Made by a program: the position numbers and the translations under genes
Assembly (NCBI RefSeq): GCF_041902385.1
Contig: NZ_CP169244.1
Location: forward strand, 1,674,001-1,738,000
Reading direction: 5' to 3'
DNA from: Arcticibacter sp041902385
GTDB lineage: Bacteria > Bacteroidota > Bacteroidia > Sphingobacteriales > Sphingobacteriaceae
DNA length: 64,000 bases
Shown here: positions 44,917 to 53,746 of the stretch, piece by piece
How the letters are laid out: the number at the start of each line of letters is the position of its first letter
Numbering within the stretch: position 1 is the stretch's first letter
Notes under the pieces: generated by a model
What the model was told of the DNA's origin: nothing
The model's database searches: none
The model's input: the letters and a program-made list of their open reading frames with translations, nothing else

Positions 44917-44942
44917 TACCCTCCGCCGTAGTGCGGAGGGTA
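44917..44942 (+). terminator. Hairpin after the Wzc gene, no T-run
   Basis: TACCCTCCGC (44917-44926) and GCGGAGGGTA (44933-44942) form a 10-bp perfect stem with a 6-nt loop just after the stop. The following bases are not a T-tract, so it is perhaps a weak terminator or a 3'-end stabiliser that lowers expression of the downstream glycosyltransferases. Confidence 0.45.
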
Positions 44943-45068
44943 GTTAAGTTACTGCCAGCCAATACACCACCATCATATAGCACATGCCGGTGCTTCTTTT
45001 CGCTCCCTCCATTTTGTTGGAATAATTTTTGCCGTCCTTCCGCCGAATTGTCTGTAAATCTGAATTAA

Positions 45069-46505
45069 ATGCGAGTACTGCATGTGGCGTGGGGGTTTAA
45101 GCCCTTTCGCTCTGGTGGCCTTATCGAGTACGCCGAGGATCTGATGGAGATCCAGTTAGAAAAAGGATATGATGTGTTTTATTTTTGCGCCGGCCGCTAC
45201 GACATTTTTGTAAAGGGGCCGAAGCTGAAACGCTGGCAACACAAGAGAGGATATCCGGTCTATGAGCTTATTAACCCCCCTATACTAAATGGGGAGGAGC
45301 TGGGTACAAAAACACCGGACATTGAAACTTCAGAGCCTCTTAGCGAAGCATTTTTTACGAAGCTACTTGCTGGCTTGAGACCTGACGTGGTTCATTTTCA
45401 TGAATTACAAGGCTTGCCCACTTCTCTTATATCGATTTGCAAGAGCCGGGGAGTCCGCACCATTTTTACAACGCATGATTTTTTTCTCATCTGTCCTACT
45501 ACAAAGCTCTTCTTGCCGGACGGCCGTCTCTGCACGCTTAAGGGCGAAGAGTTGTGCCAGGAATGTGCGAACTGCTCAGTGCAAGCCCATCATCAGGGAT
45601 TTAAAATCCAGGCTAAGCTAAGCTTCCGCACGTACTTCACCAGCAAGCAGTTCAACATGATAAAGAAGCTGCTGGCCCTTCTCGGCAGGAAAAATCCGGT
45701 GAAAGTCACACCACTGCAGCCGGTTCCTCCCTCATCTGGCTACCTGCAGCGGCGTGAAGAGAACATTCGCAATCTGGAGATGGCAGACGTGATTCTGGCC
45801 AATTCGGCGAGGACAGGCGAGCTCTACCGGCACTATTCATCGTTTGAGAACCTTCGCCTGCTGCACATCACCCTGCGGCATATCCACAGAATGCGGCCGC
45901 TCGTGCTGGAGGCGGTCAACAGCACCCATCCGGTCATCACCTTTGGCCTGAGCAATGTCATGTCTACCTCCCTGAAGGGGCGCGACCTGATGCTGGAGGT
46001 CTTCGATCTCCTGCAGGAGAATATAGCGGACTATCCGTGCCGCTTCGAGTTTGTAGTGTTGGGTAGGCTTGACGATCCTGCATTTCTCAAACCCTATCCT
46101 TTCGTGAGGTATGCCGGTCCATACGAGGTGGATCAGCTAGATAAGGTTCTTCAGGCAAATAAAATCAAGGTAGGGATCGTACCCTCTATGTGTGAGGAGC
46201 CTTTTGGATTAGTGGGGATAGAATTCCTCGGAAAGGGGATTCCTGTAATCGGCAATAAAATGGGGGGAATAACCGATTACGTCATCAACCATGAAACCGG
46301 ATGGGTAAATGAACGCAATAATGCAGAAGGCCTTGTATCCATCATCCGGCATATCCTCGCCCATCCTGCCCAAATCAACCAGATTAACCTGAACCTGATC
46401 GGGAACCGCTCCAAATATATTAAGAGCATGGACCAGCACTTTCATGAGATCGACGTCATATATAAAGAGGGACAACTAAGAAGCAAAGCCTCTCCTTCTC
46501 TTTGA
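45069..46505 (+). CDS. Glycosyltransferase family 4
   Basis: 478 aa, GT-B fold. N-terminal acceptor half: MRVLHVAWGFKPFRSGGLIEY and a cysteine-bearing DFFLICPTTKLFLPDGRLC region. C-terminal donor half: the E-x7-E-type motif EEPFGLVGIEFLGKGIPVIG and GGITDYVINHETGW. An insertion of about 100 residues with four Cys in CQECANCSVQAHH may bind metal; this is an inference. It stands 160 bp after the kinase gene. Substrate not known. Confidence 0.8.
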   Translation: MRVLHVAWGFKPFRSGGLIEYAEDLMEIQLEKGYDVFYFCAGRYDIFVKGPKLKRWQHKRGYPVYELINPPILNGEELGTKTPDIETSEPLSEAFFTKLLAGLRPDVVHFHELQGLPTSLISICKSRGVRTIFTTHDFFLICPTTKLFLPDGRLCTLKGEELCQECANCSVQAHHQGFKIQAKLSFRTYFTSKQFNMIKKLLALLGRKNPVKVTPLQPVPPSSGYLQRREENIRNLEMADVILANSARTGELYRHYSSFENLRLLHITLRHIHRMRPLVLEAVNSTHPVITFGLSNVMSTSLKGRDLMLEVFDLLQENIADYPCRFEFVVLGRLDDPAFLKPYPFVRYAGPYEVDQLDKVLQANKIKVGIVPSMCEEPFGLVGIEFLGKGIPVIGNKMGGITDYVINHETGWVNERNNAEGLVSIIRHILAHPAQINQINLNLIGNRSKYIKSMDQHFHEIDVIYKEGQLRSKASPSL

Positions 46506-46664
46506 CGGCAGGCACCGGCGTTTTTTTAAGTTGTAACAGAACAATCCGCGTGTTTGTCTGTTAACATTGCTAATGAGTAATTTTTGCGAAAATCTCATTA
46601 ATTGTAAAAGTAATTTCTCAATTTTGAAAAAAAAACGCTATTTTGCGTGTAAACAACATCATCT

Positions 46665-47660
46665 ATGAAGTACGGAACAATGACCTACATCTCCAGCCTT
46701 GGAGTGTACAATGCCGGAGACTACATTCAAAGTCTGGCAGCGATGCAATACTTGCCGCGCGTAGATTCCTATCTGAACAGGGAGCAGCTTGACAAGTACC
46801 AGGGCGATAAAATTAAGATGATTTTAAATGGCTGGTTCATGCATATGCCCGAGAATTGGCCGCCCTCACCGCAGATCGATCCGCTTTTTGTTTCATTTCA
46901 TATGAACCATCATCTTGAAGATGCCATGCTGAAAGACGGGAAGGCAGAGTATCTGAAGAAATTTGGTCCTATCGGTTGCCGTGACCTGTTCACTGCCAAT
47001 AAATTGCAGAAATACGGAATAGACGCGTACTATTCCAGCTGTCTTACCACTACCCTTGATCTGAAATACAAGAGCGAGGAACAGGACGGAAAGGTCTATG
47101 TGGTTGATCCACTATGGCTCTATCCCAACTCTGCAAAGATATTTTCTAACTATCGTACCTTTCTGAAATCGTTCCTGAACGGTGATATAATGAAGATCAA
47201 TAGCGTGCAGAATACGCTGAAGAGCCTGTTCACTAAAGATGTGCTGGCTGATGCGGAGTATCTTACCCAGGTATATCCCGAGCATGAAAGCGAGGAACTA
47301 CGCTTTAAAAGAGCGGAAGATCTGCTGCATAAGTATGCAAAAGCACGGCTGGTCATCACTTCCAGGATTCATTGCGCGCTCCCTTGTCTCGCTCTGGGCA
47401 CTCCTGTGATATTCCTTAACAGCGGGTTCCACAGTGTAAATGACCAGTGCCGTTTCGACGGTATTGTTGATATTCTGAACACCATTAATATAGGCGACGA
47501 CGGAGAAATTTCCTCTAACTTCGACTTTAAAAAAGGCGATAAGATCAGTCTGAAGGACCGCATTCTTAACCCCACAAGGAACGATAGAAACGCGGCGCTG
47601 CTCAAAGCGAGATGCTCAGCTTTTATTAACGAAAATCTGACAGTGCTCGAAAACCAGTAA
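46665..47660 (+). CDS. Polysaccharide pyruvyl transferase family protein
   Basis: 331 aa, matching the PF04230 family (CsaB/WcaK-like), which adds a pyruvate ketal from phosphoenolpyruvate to a sugar. Evidence: an N-terminal Y-N-x-G-D segment (LGVYNAGDYIQSLAAM), FGPIGCRDLFTANKLQKYGI, and VITSRIHCALPCLALGTPVI, in which the His of SRIHCALP is the conserved family residue. A pyruvylated sugar would make the exopolysaccharide acidic. A strong terminator follows at 47700. Confidence 0.85.
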   Translation: MKYGTMTYISSLGVYNAGDYIQSLAAMQYLPRVDSYLNREQLDKYQGDKIKMILNGWFMHMPENWPPSPQIDPLFVSFHMNHHLEDAMLKDGKAEYLKKFGPIGCRDLFTANKLQKYGIDAYYSSCLTTTLDLKYKSEEQDGKVYVVDPLWLYPNSAKIFSNYRTFLKSFLNGDIMKINSVQNTLKSLFTKDVLADAEYLTQVYPEHESEELRFKRAEDLLHKYAKARLVITSRIHCALPCLALGTPVIFLNSGFHSVNDQCRFDGIVDILNTINIGDDGEISSNFDFKKGDKISLKDRILNPTRNDRNAALLKARCSAFINENLTVLENQ

Positions 47661-47699
47661 AGACTTTTTATTGTTAGAGCTTAGAATTAATTCATCGGG

Positions 47700-47742
47700 G
47701 CAATTGCAGGTTTGTGCAGCGCAGAGCCTGCAATTGCTTTTT
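47700..47742 (+). terminator. Rho-independent terminator after the pyruvyl transferase gene
   Basis: An 11-bp perfect stem GCAATTGCAGG (47700-47710) / CCTGCAATTGC (47727-47737) with a 16-nt loop, followed by TTTTT (47738-47742). It should separate the front part of the locus from the flippase gene. Confidence 0.85.
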
Positions 47743-47809
47743 ATAAGTCTGCTGTTCATCAACAGTGCGACAGAATTAAAGCTTGAACACATGAAACAGA
47801 TTTACTAGA

Positions 47810-49255
47810 ATGAGTCTCAGAAAGAACGTTATTTACAATTTTATACTCACAAGTTCCAACGTACTATTCCCACTTATCACCTTCCCATACGTAGCCCGTA
47901 TCTTATCCAATGACAGCTACGGCCGGATAGCGTTTATCGACGCCTTCACCGGATACTTCCTTGTTCTGGTCAGCCTTGGTATCCCCACGTACGGAGTCAG
48001 GGAAATATCCAGGGTGAAAGACCAGCCCGAGCGTTATTCAAAGCTGGCAGTAGAGCTGGTCAGTATTCAGTTTGTACTCTCGCTAATTTTCTCAGCGATT
48101 TTTCTGGCGTTAACGTTATGGGTGCCTTCACTGCAGCAAAATGTGCCGCTCGTACGTATCGCTTGTTTCATTATTGTTTTTACTTCCTTCTCAATGGACT
48201 GGTTTTACCAGGGAATCGAGAATTTTGGTTATGTAACCAAGCGTTCCCTTTTCACTAAAGTTCTGAACGTTGCAAGTATTCTTATTCTGGTAAAGGCCAA
48301 CGAAGATTACTACATCTATTACCTGATTTCCGTGCTGACTGTCGTAGTTAACTCGTCCTGGAATTTCATCTATTTCTTAAGGAAATATTATCACAGCTTT
48401 AAAGAGAAGCTCGTTCTCCTGGGCCACTTAAAGCCTCTGCTCATCTTCTTCACCATAAACGTTTCAGTGAGCGTATATGCGGTGCTTGATACCATTATAC
48501 TGGGGCTTTACACCAGCCCGGCTACAGTAAGTCTGTACAGTGTGCCGCTCAAGCTGGTCAAGATGTTCTGGGTGCTCGTAAACGCGGCCGGGGTGGTATT
48601 TATCCCGAGGGTGGCTGCCCTCTTTGCGCAGAAGGACGAAGATGCCATATCGAGCCTTATTCAGAAGTCAAATAACATCGTCTTCCTCTTAACCATTCCC
48701 TTCTCAGTCTTGTGCTTTTTCTTCCCGGCAGAGATCCTGTTTGTGGTCTCCGGCGACAAGTACCTGCGATCGGCCGATGCCTTGCGTATCCTGGCCCTGG
48801 CGCCGCTTATTATCGGTTACTGCAGCGTCCTGGGTTCTCAGTACCTGCTCCCAACCGGGCAGGAGAAGAAGGTGCTGACCGCAACAGTAGGCGGACTCAT
48901 CGTTAGTCTTGCAGTCAACTTCTCGCTCATTCCCTACTTAGGGCATATCGGGGCGGCAGTAGCCTGTATATTGGCCGAGTCGACAGTATGTCTGATGGTG
49001 TACCGGGCTGCCGCTAAAAAAGCAAAGATCCGGCTTGACCGCTCGCTGCTCGCTCTGATCGGGGTCAGCCTCATTGTGAGTGTAACTGCGGGGCTTGTCC
49101 TTAGGGCCTATGTGCACCACTTCCTGTTGTTACTTATTATCGGCGCAGTGTATGTGATCACTTTTCTGGCGTTGCAGCTGCTGCACTTCAGGAACGAGTT
49201 TGTGTTTACATTGATGGGCGATGCCCTGCCGTGGAAATTTCAAAAAAAAGTTTAG
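47810..49255 (+). CDS. Wzx-type oligosaccharide flippase
   Basis: 481 aa, about 12-14 transmembrane helices, polysaccharide biosynthesis protein (MATE/MOP superfamily). Start NVIYNFILTSSNVLFPLITF and the conserved FPYVARILSNDSYGRIAF, with DWFYQGIENFGYVTKRSLF and LASQYLLPTGQ-like segment. It would flip undecaprenyl-linked repeat units across the inner membrane. A second flippase-like gene lies on the opposite strand at 52105. Confidence 0.87.
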   Translation: MSLRKNVIYNFILTSSNVLFPLITFPYVARILSNDSYGRIAFIDAFTGYFLVLVSLGIPTYGVREISRVKDQPERYSKLAVELVSIQFVLSLIFSAIFLALTLWVPSLQQNVPLVRIACFIIVFTSFSMDWFYQGIENFGYVTKRSLFTKVLNVASILILVKANEDYYIYYLISVLTVVVNSSWNFIYFLRKYYHSFKEKLVLLGHLKPLLIFFTINVSVSVYAVLDTIILGLYTSPATVSLYSVPLKLVKMFWVLVNAAGVVFIPRVAALFAQKDEDAISSLIQKSNNIVFLLTIPFSVLCFFFPAEILFVVSGDKYLRSADALRILALAPLIIGYCSVLGSQYLLPTGQEKKVLTATVGGLIVSLAVNFSLIPYLGHIGAAVACILAESTVCLMVYRAAAKKAKIRLDRSLLALIGVSLIVSVTAGLVLRAYVHHFLLLLIIGAVYVITFLALQLLHFRNEFVFTLMGDALPWKFQKKV

Positions 49256-49321
49256 GTAAGGTGAAGCTGCGTGGTTTTACCCCCGATGCAAGTCCAAAAT
49301 AATACGTAAACAGAATAGCCT

Positions 49322-50236
49322 ATGACAACTTTAAATGTAATTTTTACCATTGACGAGCGGTTCCTCCAGCACTTCAGTGTCACCCTGTTTTCGCTGCTCG
49401 AGAACAATAAGGATCTCCGCATCAGGGCCTTTGTGATACACAATATTGAAAAGGAGGCCGCCCTTGACCGCTTACGCGAAACAGCGGACCTCGTGGCTGA
49501 AAAGTACAACGCTTCACTTGAAGTTGTTTTCTTCAACGATTCTGTTTTCGATCATTACAAAGTTGCACCTCAGTTTTCAAAGACGGTTTACTACCGGCTC
49601 CTCATCACCGAGCTGGTGCCGCAAGATATAGACAAGATCCTTTTCCTCGACTCCGACATTGTTGTTACCGGATCACTGAAGGAGCTGGCAACGATGGAGT
49701 TCAAATACCTGGCGGCCGTGCAGGACTTCTACGGCGATACCGTTGCCGATACCCTGAACGCTCTCGGCTTTCCTGTAAAAAAGTATTTCAATGCCGGGGT
49801 CTTACTCATCGACGTAAAGACCTGGAGGGAGGAGAACATTTCGGCAAAGCTCATCGAACTTGCCGACGAGTACATGAATCGCATTGCCTGGTGGGATCAG
49901 GACATTCTAAACATGTACTTCCATGATAAGTGGCACGTTCTCCCTGGCAAATACAATGCGCTGTTCCTGAACGAAAAACTTCCCGAAACTCCCCTCATTA
50001 TTCATTATGGCGGCACACACAAGCCCTGGATGTACACTCACGACCATCCTTACAAAAGCCTCTACTGGAAATATATCAGGCTCACTCCCTTTAAAGACGC
50101 CCGTTATCCCGACTATAGCCCGAAGGAAGTCATGCGGAAGGGCTACATCAAAATGCTCAACCTTTTTGGCCTTCGCAATGCAGGGAAGCACAAGCGCCCT
50201 ACTGAAGAGCCTCAAAATAAGAAAGTTCTTCAGTAG
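49322..50236 (+). CDS. Glycosyltransferase family 8
   Basis: 304 aa. LNVIFTIDERFLQHFSVTLF, YYRLLITELVPQDIDKILFL, metal site DSDIVVTGSLKEL, KYFNAGVLLIDVKTWREEN, WWDQDILNMYF and LIIHYGGTHKPWMY. All are standard GT8 features. It overlaps the end of the convergent GT14 gene by 38 bp. The donor is probably UDP-glucose or UDP-galactose by family. Confidence 0.88.
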   Translation: MTTLNVIFTIDERFLQHFSVTLFSLLENNKDLRIRAFVIHNIEKEAALDRLRETADLVAEKYNASLEVVFFNDSVFDHYKVAPQFSKTVYYRLLITELVPQDIDKILFLDSDIVVTGSLKELATMEFKYLAAVQDFYGDTVADTLNALGFPVKKYFNAGVLLIDVKTWREENISAKLIELADEYMNRIAWWDQDILNMYFHDKWHVLPGKYNALFLNEKLPETPLIIHYGGTHKPWMYTHDHPYKSLYWKYIRLTPFKDARYPDYSPKEVMRKGYIKMLNLFGLRNAGKHKRPTEEPQNKKVLQ

Positions 50237-51098
50237 TTCCCTCTTCCGTCATTTCATACACACGTTCAATTACCCCGGCGTCTACGGCCGGGTCAAATTT
50301 GCGTGCGAACAGGGCGTCCGTGTGTTTCAGCTCCTCAAGGTTACTCTGGGTAAGGATCCTGGGGTTGGCCACGCAATTGGTCCAGTCAGTATATCTCAGG
50401 TCACTGTTCCTCAGCGGGAGGTCCGAAGTCAGCAAGATCGTTTGCATCCAGATTTCATCAGCACAATTGGTATATCTGAACGACTTAAGCACCTGCGGGT
50501 TATCGCGAACGTAATTCACAAGATAGGTTAATGCTTCCCGGTTTAAGTTCACCCAGGTCCATCCGCCATAATAAGGCAGGGACAGAAGTTTCCGTTTAAG
50601 CCCGGTCAGCTTTTGCAAATACCTCAGTACAGCCATTGATTTTTTCGCAACAAAGCCGACCGCGTTCTTTTTGAATTCAAAGCCATAGTAGTACCAGAGT
50701 CGGGTATATCCCCCTTCAAAATCCTCCTGCCAGGCTTTCCTGGGCAGTGCCTCGTAGTCAATAAAGCTGTACTGGCGGTTCTTTTCCAGGAAATTCCTGA
50801 TGTAACGGTTCGACTTAACGGGCAGGTCCTGCCCGCTGATGAGTACATGGTAATCATAGTCCCTGCCGGCTACAGTGGTAAACAGCTCCAGTTCAGCCTC
50901 TATCTGCTGATAGGAGGCCCAGGTAACTTCGTGGCGCCTTGTCAGGTAAACGTTCGGGTACTTTTTAAAAAAGCCTTCATCCACGTCCCATTTTTTGTCG
51001 AGATGAAGGAACACGTCGAAGTCGCTGGTTAGCCTGGCCAGAAGGCGGTCCAGTTGCTGAAGGTTCTTATGTGCTAAAATCAGGATGGCGATCTTCAT
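50199..51098 (-). CDS. GT14 (core-2/I-branching, xylosyltransferase-type) glycosyltransferase
   Basis: 299 aa. The protein matches PF02485: KIAILILAHKNLQQLDRLLA, FDVFLHLDKKWDV, ISGQDLPVKSNRYIRNFLEK, WTWVNLNREALTYLVNYV and CADEIWMQTILL. Family members transfer GlcNAc or xylose; bacterial members occur in glycan loci and their donors are mostly unproven. It is the last gene of a minus-strand trio flippase-GT2-GT14 and ends tail-to-tail inside the GT8 gene. Confidence 0.83.
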   Translation of the reverse strand: MKIAILILAHKNLQQLDRLLARLTSDFDVFLHLDKKWDVDEGFFKKYPNVYLTRRHEVTWASYQQIEAELELFTTVAGRDYDYHVLISGQDLPVKSNRYIRNFLEKNRQYSFIDYEALPRKAWQEDFEGGYTRLWYYYGFEFKKNAVGFVAKKSMAVLRYLQKLTGLKRKLLSLPYYGGWTWVNLNREALTYLVNYVRDNPQVLKSFRYTNCADEIWMQTILLTSDLPLRNSDLRYTDWTNCVANPRILTQSNLEELKHTDALFARKFDPAVDAGVIERVYEMTEEGTTEELSYFEALQ

Positions 51099-51135
51099 GT
51101 CAATGGATTTTTAAAAGCGTTGAAAGGCTGTTTCC

Positions 51136-52095
51136 TCAGGCACTCTTCTGGCGCGCCCTGAGCAGGTGATACGTTTCGTACAATGCCCTGTACGGCTCTC
51201 CCGAGGGAACAGAATGGAGCAACAAGTGTTTAAATCCGGTCAGCAGGCTCCCGTACCTCAGATGATAAAAGGCCTCGTCCAGGCCAAGCAGATGCTTCTG
51301 TTTCCTTACCAGGCTTCTCACCTGCACATCCGGCAGGTTCAGCTTCTTTTCTTTGTCCCATCTCTCCATGACACTGATAATTTCACGTCTCACCGCCGGT
51401 TTAGACAACATCATTTCCTTGTATTTACGCGTGGTCTGCATCTCGTGGTTCCTCACCAGCAGCTCCGTCCCCGGCCGCGCGTCATAATGGAAGGAAAAGC
51501 CCATTAGTGCAGCCCTGTACCAGAATTCCCAGTCCTCAAAACCATAGCTCGCCTTCAGTCCCCCTATTTTTTCAAAGATGGTCTTCCTGAAGAGGGTACA
51601 TCCTGGCGTAAAAAAGTTATCGTCCATCAGGTTATCAAGCAAAAGCTTGTTCTTGCCCGAAATGCGCGGCTTCTTAAAGATGGGAGTCACTTCCTGCTCC
51701 TTCATCGGCCCGTGATCATCGAAATAAATGACGTCGCCATATACCAGATCAGCATCAGCTCTGCTCTGCAGAAACCCGGTATGAAGCGCCAGTTTCTGCG
51801 GGCTCAGCTTATCGTCGGCGTCCAGAAACTGAACGTACTCGCCTCTCGCTTCTCTCAGTCCGTGATTGCGCGCCGCTGAGTGGCCTGAGTTGGGCTGACG
51901 GAAATAGCGAAACCGGGGATCGCGGCCGCTGAAGTTGAGGGCCACCTCTTCGGTCCGGTCGTTCGAGCCGTCATTCACAATAATACATTCCCAGTCACTG
52001 AAGGTCTGTTCCGAAATACAGTGGAGTGCTTCGGATAAATAATGTCCGTAGTTGTAGCAGGGAATAATAACAGAGACTAAGGGCACTGAGGTCAT
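51136..52095 (-). CDS. Glycosyltransferase family 2
   Basis: 319 aa. PLVSVIIPCYNYGHYLSEAL, CIIVNDGSNDRTEEV, SAARNHGLREARGEYVQFL and the DADDKLSP metal site. The tail has GFEDWEFWYRAALMGF, a usual GT2 ED motif. It lies 9 bp after the flippase and 37 bp before the GT14 gene on the same strand. Confidence 0.85.
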   Translation of the reverse strand: MTSVPLVSVIIPCYNYGHYLSEALHCISEQTFSDWECIIVNDGSNDRTEEVALNFSGRDPRFRYFRQPNSGHSAARNHGLREARGEYVQFLDADDKLSPQKLALHTGFLQSRADADLVYGDVIYFDDHGPMKEQEVTPIFKKPRISGKNKLLLDNLMDDNFFTPGCTLFRKTIFEKIGGLKASYGFEDWEFWYRAALMGFSFHYDARPGTELLVRNHEMQTTRKYKEMMLSKPAVRREIISVMERWDKEKKLNLPDVQVRSLVRKQKHLLGLDEAFYHLRYGSLLTGFKHLLLHSVPSGEPYRALYETYHLLRARQKSA

Positions 52096-52104
52096 ATTTT
52101 GAAT

Positions 52105-53532
52105 TTAAGACGCGAAGTTGAAACGTTTCACCATTTTTCTGGAGAACGAAAACAGGTAGGCGACCAGCTCCCTGTTAAAAACAATTCCAATCAGGAGTGC
52201 TGCTACCACCGAGATGATCTCCACATATTTATTATCCAGGAACGCAAGCCAGATAAAGAGGATGCTCAAACCAAGCAAAAGGAAAAATAAAGGATAGTTC
52301 ACGTGAACCTTGAAGAAGGACCGCGTCTGGTAGAGCCTTACGGCATACATCACCAGGAAGCCCAGAGCGCTTCCTACTGCCGGAGCAAAAAGGCCAATTT
52401 CCTTAATCAAAAGGAAGGTGACCGCGATGTTCACCAGGCTTCCGTAAAGGGAAGTGGTAAAGACGCTCGACGTCTTCTTGGCGCCCAGATAGGCTACCCC
52501 GAAAAAGCCTGAGAAAGAAGAAAAAGCCACACTGAGGTACAGCACCGGCATATAGCGCCAGGCGTCGAAATAGGCGTTGCCGATCAGATGCGTCACCATA
52601 AATTTGGAGACTGTGGTCAGGAAGATCACCATAGTAAATTCCAGCACCATATAGGTATTGAATATCTTCGAGTTCATCTCCTCCTTTCCCTTGTCATGCA
52701 GGGTGCTCATCGCGTGGTCCTGCCAGGAAAGCATGAAGATGGAATTTACGATGATGATGATGGACGGAAACTTGTTGGCGATTGCAAAAACCCCGTTGGC
52801 TGAAGCACCCATGCTGTAAAGAATAATAAATCGGTTCACCTCATTGATGAGCCACCAGCTGATCGTATTAGGGATCAGGGGCCAGGAGTACCGCACCATC
52901 GATTTGAGCTCCCGCATGCTGAAGAGGGAAGTATCAACAAATGACAGAAGTCCGCTCTTAAACACGATCCAGGCAAGCGTGATTACATTAGCAAGGATCA
53001 TCGAAAGCAGCAGGGTTTCCAGCGTCATTTTGGAGAGGTAGAGGAACAGGATATTAAAAAATAACACCAGGACGATATTCACAATGCCTCCCATCGAATA
53101 GAGGGTGCTTTTTCCAAGTCCCCTTACCGTCTGCATCAAAAAAGGCTGAACACAGCCCACCAGCATAATGAAAAAGATATAGACGGGGTGCTGCAGATTG
53201 ATAAACAGGGAGGCGATCATGAAGATCACGCAAAAGACCAGGGAGTTTAAGCCCAGCAAGGCGATGCCGTTCGTCACCGCGGCTTTCTTTTTCTGTTCAT
53301 CCTCCTGCTCTTCCACCAGCCAGCGGTAAGCCGCATCCGCAATCTGGAGGGTAATAAACGGAACTGCAAGGCTCAGGGAGGTGAGGATCAGATCATAATA
53401 GCCCAGATCGGCCTTGGTAAGGTAGAACGAGTAGATAGGCACCAGCGCAAAAGACAAAAGTTTGGAGCCGAAATTTCCTATAGTATATATAAATGTATTC
53501 TTAAGCAGCAGATCTGACTTGCTCTTCATCAT
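52105..53532 (-). CDS. Second Wzx-type flippase
   Basis: 475 aa, about 12-14 transmembrane helices; LLKNTFIYTIGNFGSKLLSF and ALVPIYSFYLTKADLGYYDL are typical N-terminal helices of the oligosaccharide flippase family (lipopolysaccharide exporter-type). It contains the polysaccharide biosynthesis C-terminal half near VSGFFGVAYLGAKKTS-like sequence. It is encoded divergently from 53747 and opposite in strand to the other Wzx gene, so the locus has two flippases. Confidence 0.85.
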   Translation of the reverse strand: MMKSKSDLLLKNTFIYTIGNFGSKLLSFALVPIYSFYLTKADLGYYDLILTSLSLAVPFITLQIADAAYRWLVEEQEDEQKKKAAVTNGIALLGLNSLVFCVIFMIASLFINLQHPVYIFFIMLVGCVQPFLMQTVRGLGKSTLYSMGGIVNIVLVLFFNILFLYLSKMTLETLLLSMILANVITLAWIVFKSGLLSFVDTSLFSMRELKSMVRYSWPLIPNTISWWLINEVNRFIILYSMGASANGVFAIANKFPSIIIIVNSIFMLSWQDHAMSTLHDKGKEEMNSKIFNTYMVLEFTMVIFLTTVSKFMVTHLIGNAYFDAWRYMPVLYLSVAFSSFSGFFGVAYLGAKKTSSVFTTSLYGSLVNIAVTFLLIKEIGLFAPAVGSALGFLVMYAVRLYQTRSFFKVHVNYPLFFLLLGLSILFIWLAFLDNKYVEIISVVAALLIGIVFNRELVAYLFSFSRKMVKRFNFAS

Positions 53533-53746
53533 TCTTAGTTTTAGTACCGGCCTTAACCCGCCCGCTATCAGGCAATTCGCACCATGAGTGGTTTGAATTT
53601 TTTACGCAGAATTCACTTTATTTTAATAAAAACCAGTCTTTATTATGTTTTTCTTTAAAATTCGTGCGTAGATGTAATAAACTGTTAATTGTTCTTAAAA
53701 CTTCTTTTCGTCTTTTTTGTTTCAAAAAAGCAAAGGAGAATTTTTG

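Noticed and set aside
53710..53735. TTTTTTG-TTT-CAAAAAA stem upstream of the GT2 gene at 53747 as a terminator
   Set aside because: Only 7 AT-rich pairs, no T-run after it and a Shine-Dalgarno site immediately follows; likely just an AT-rich leader.
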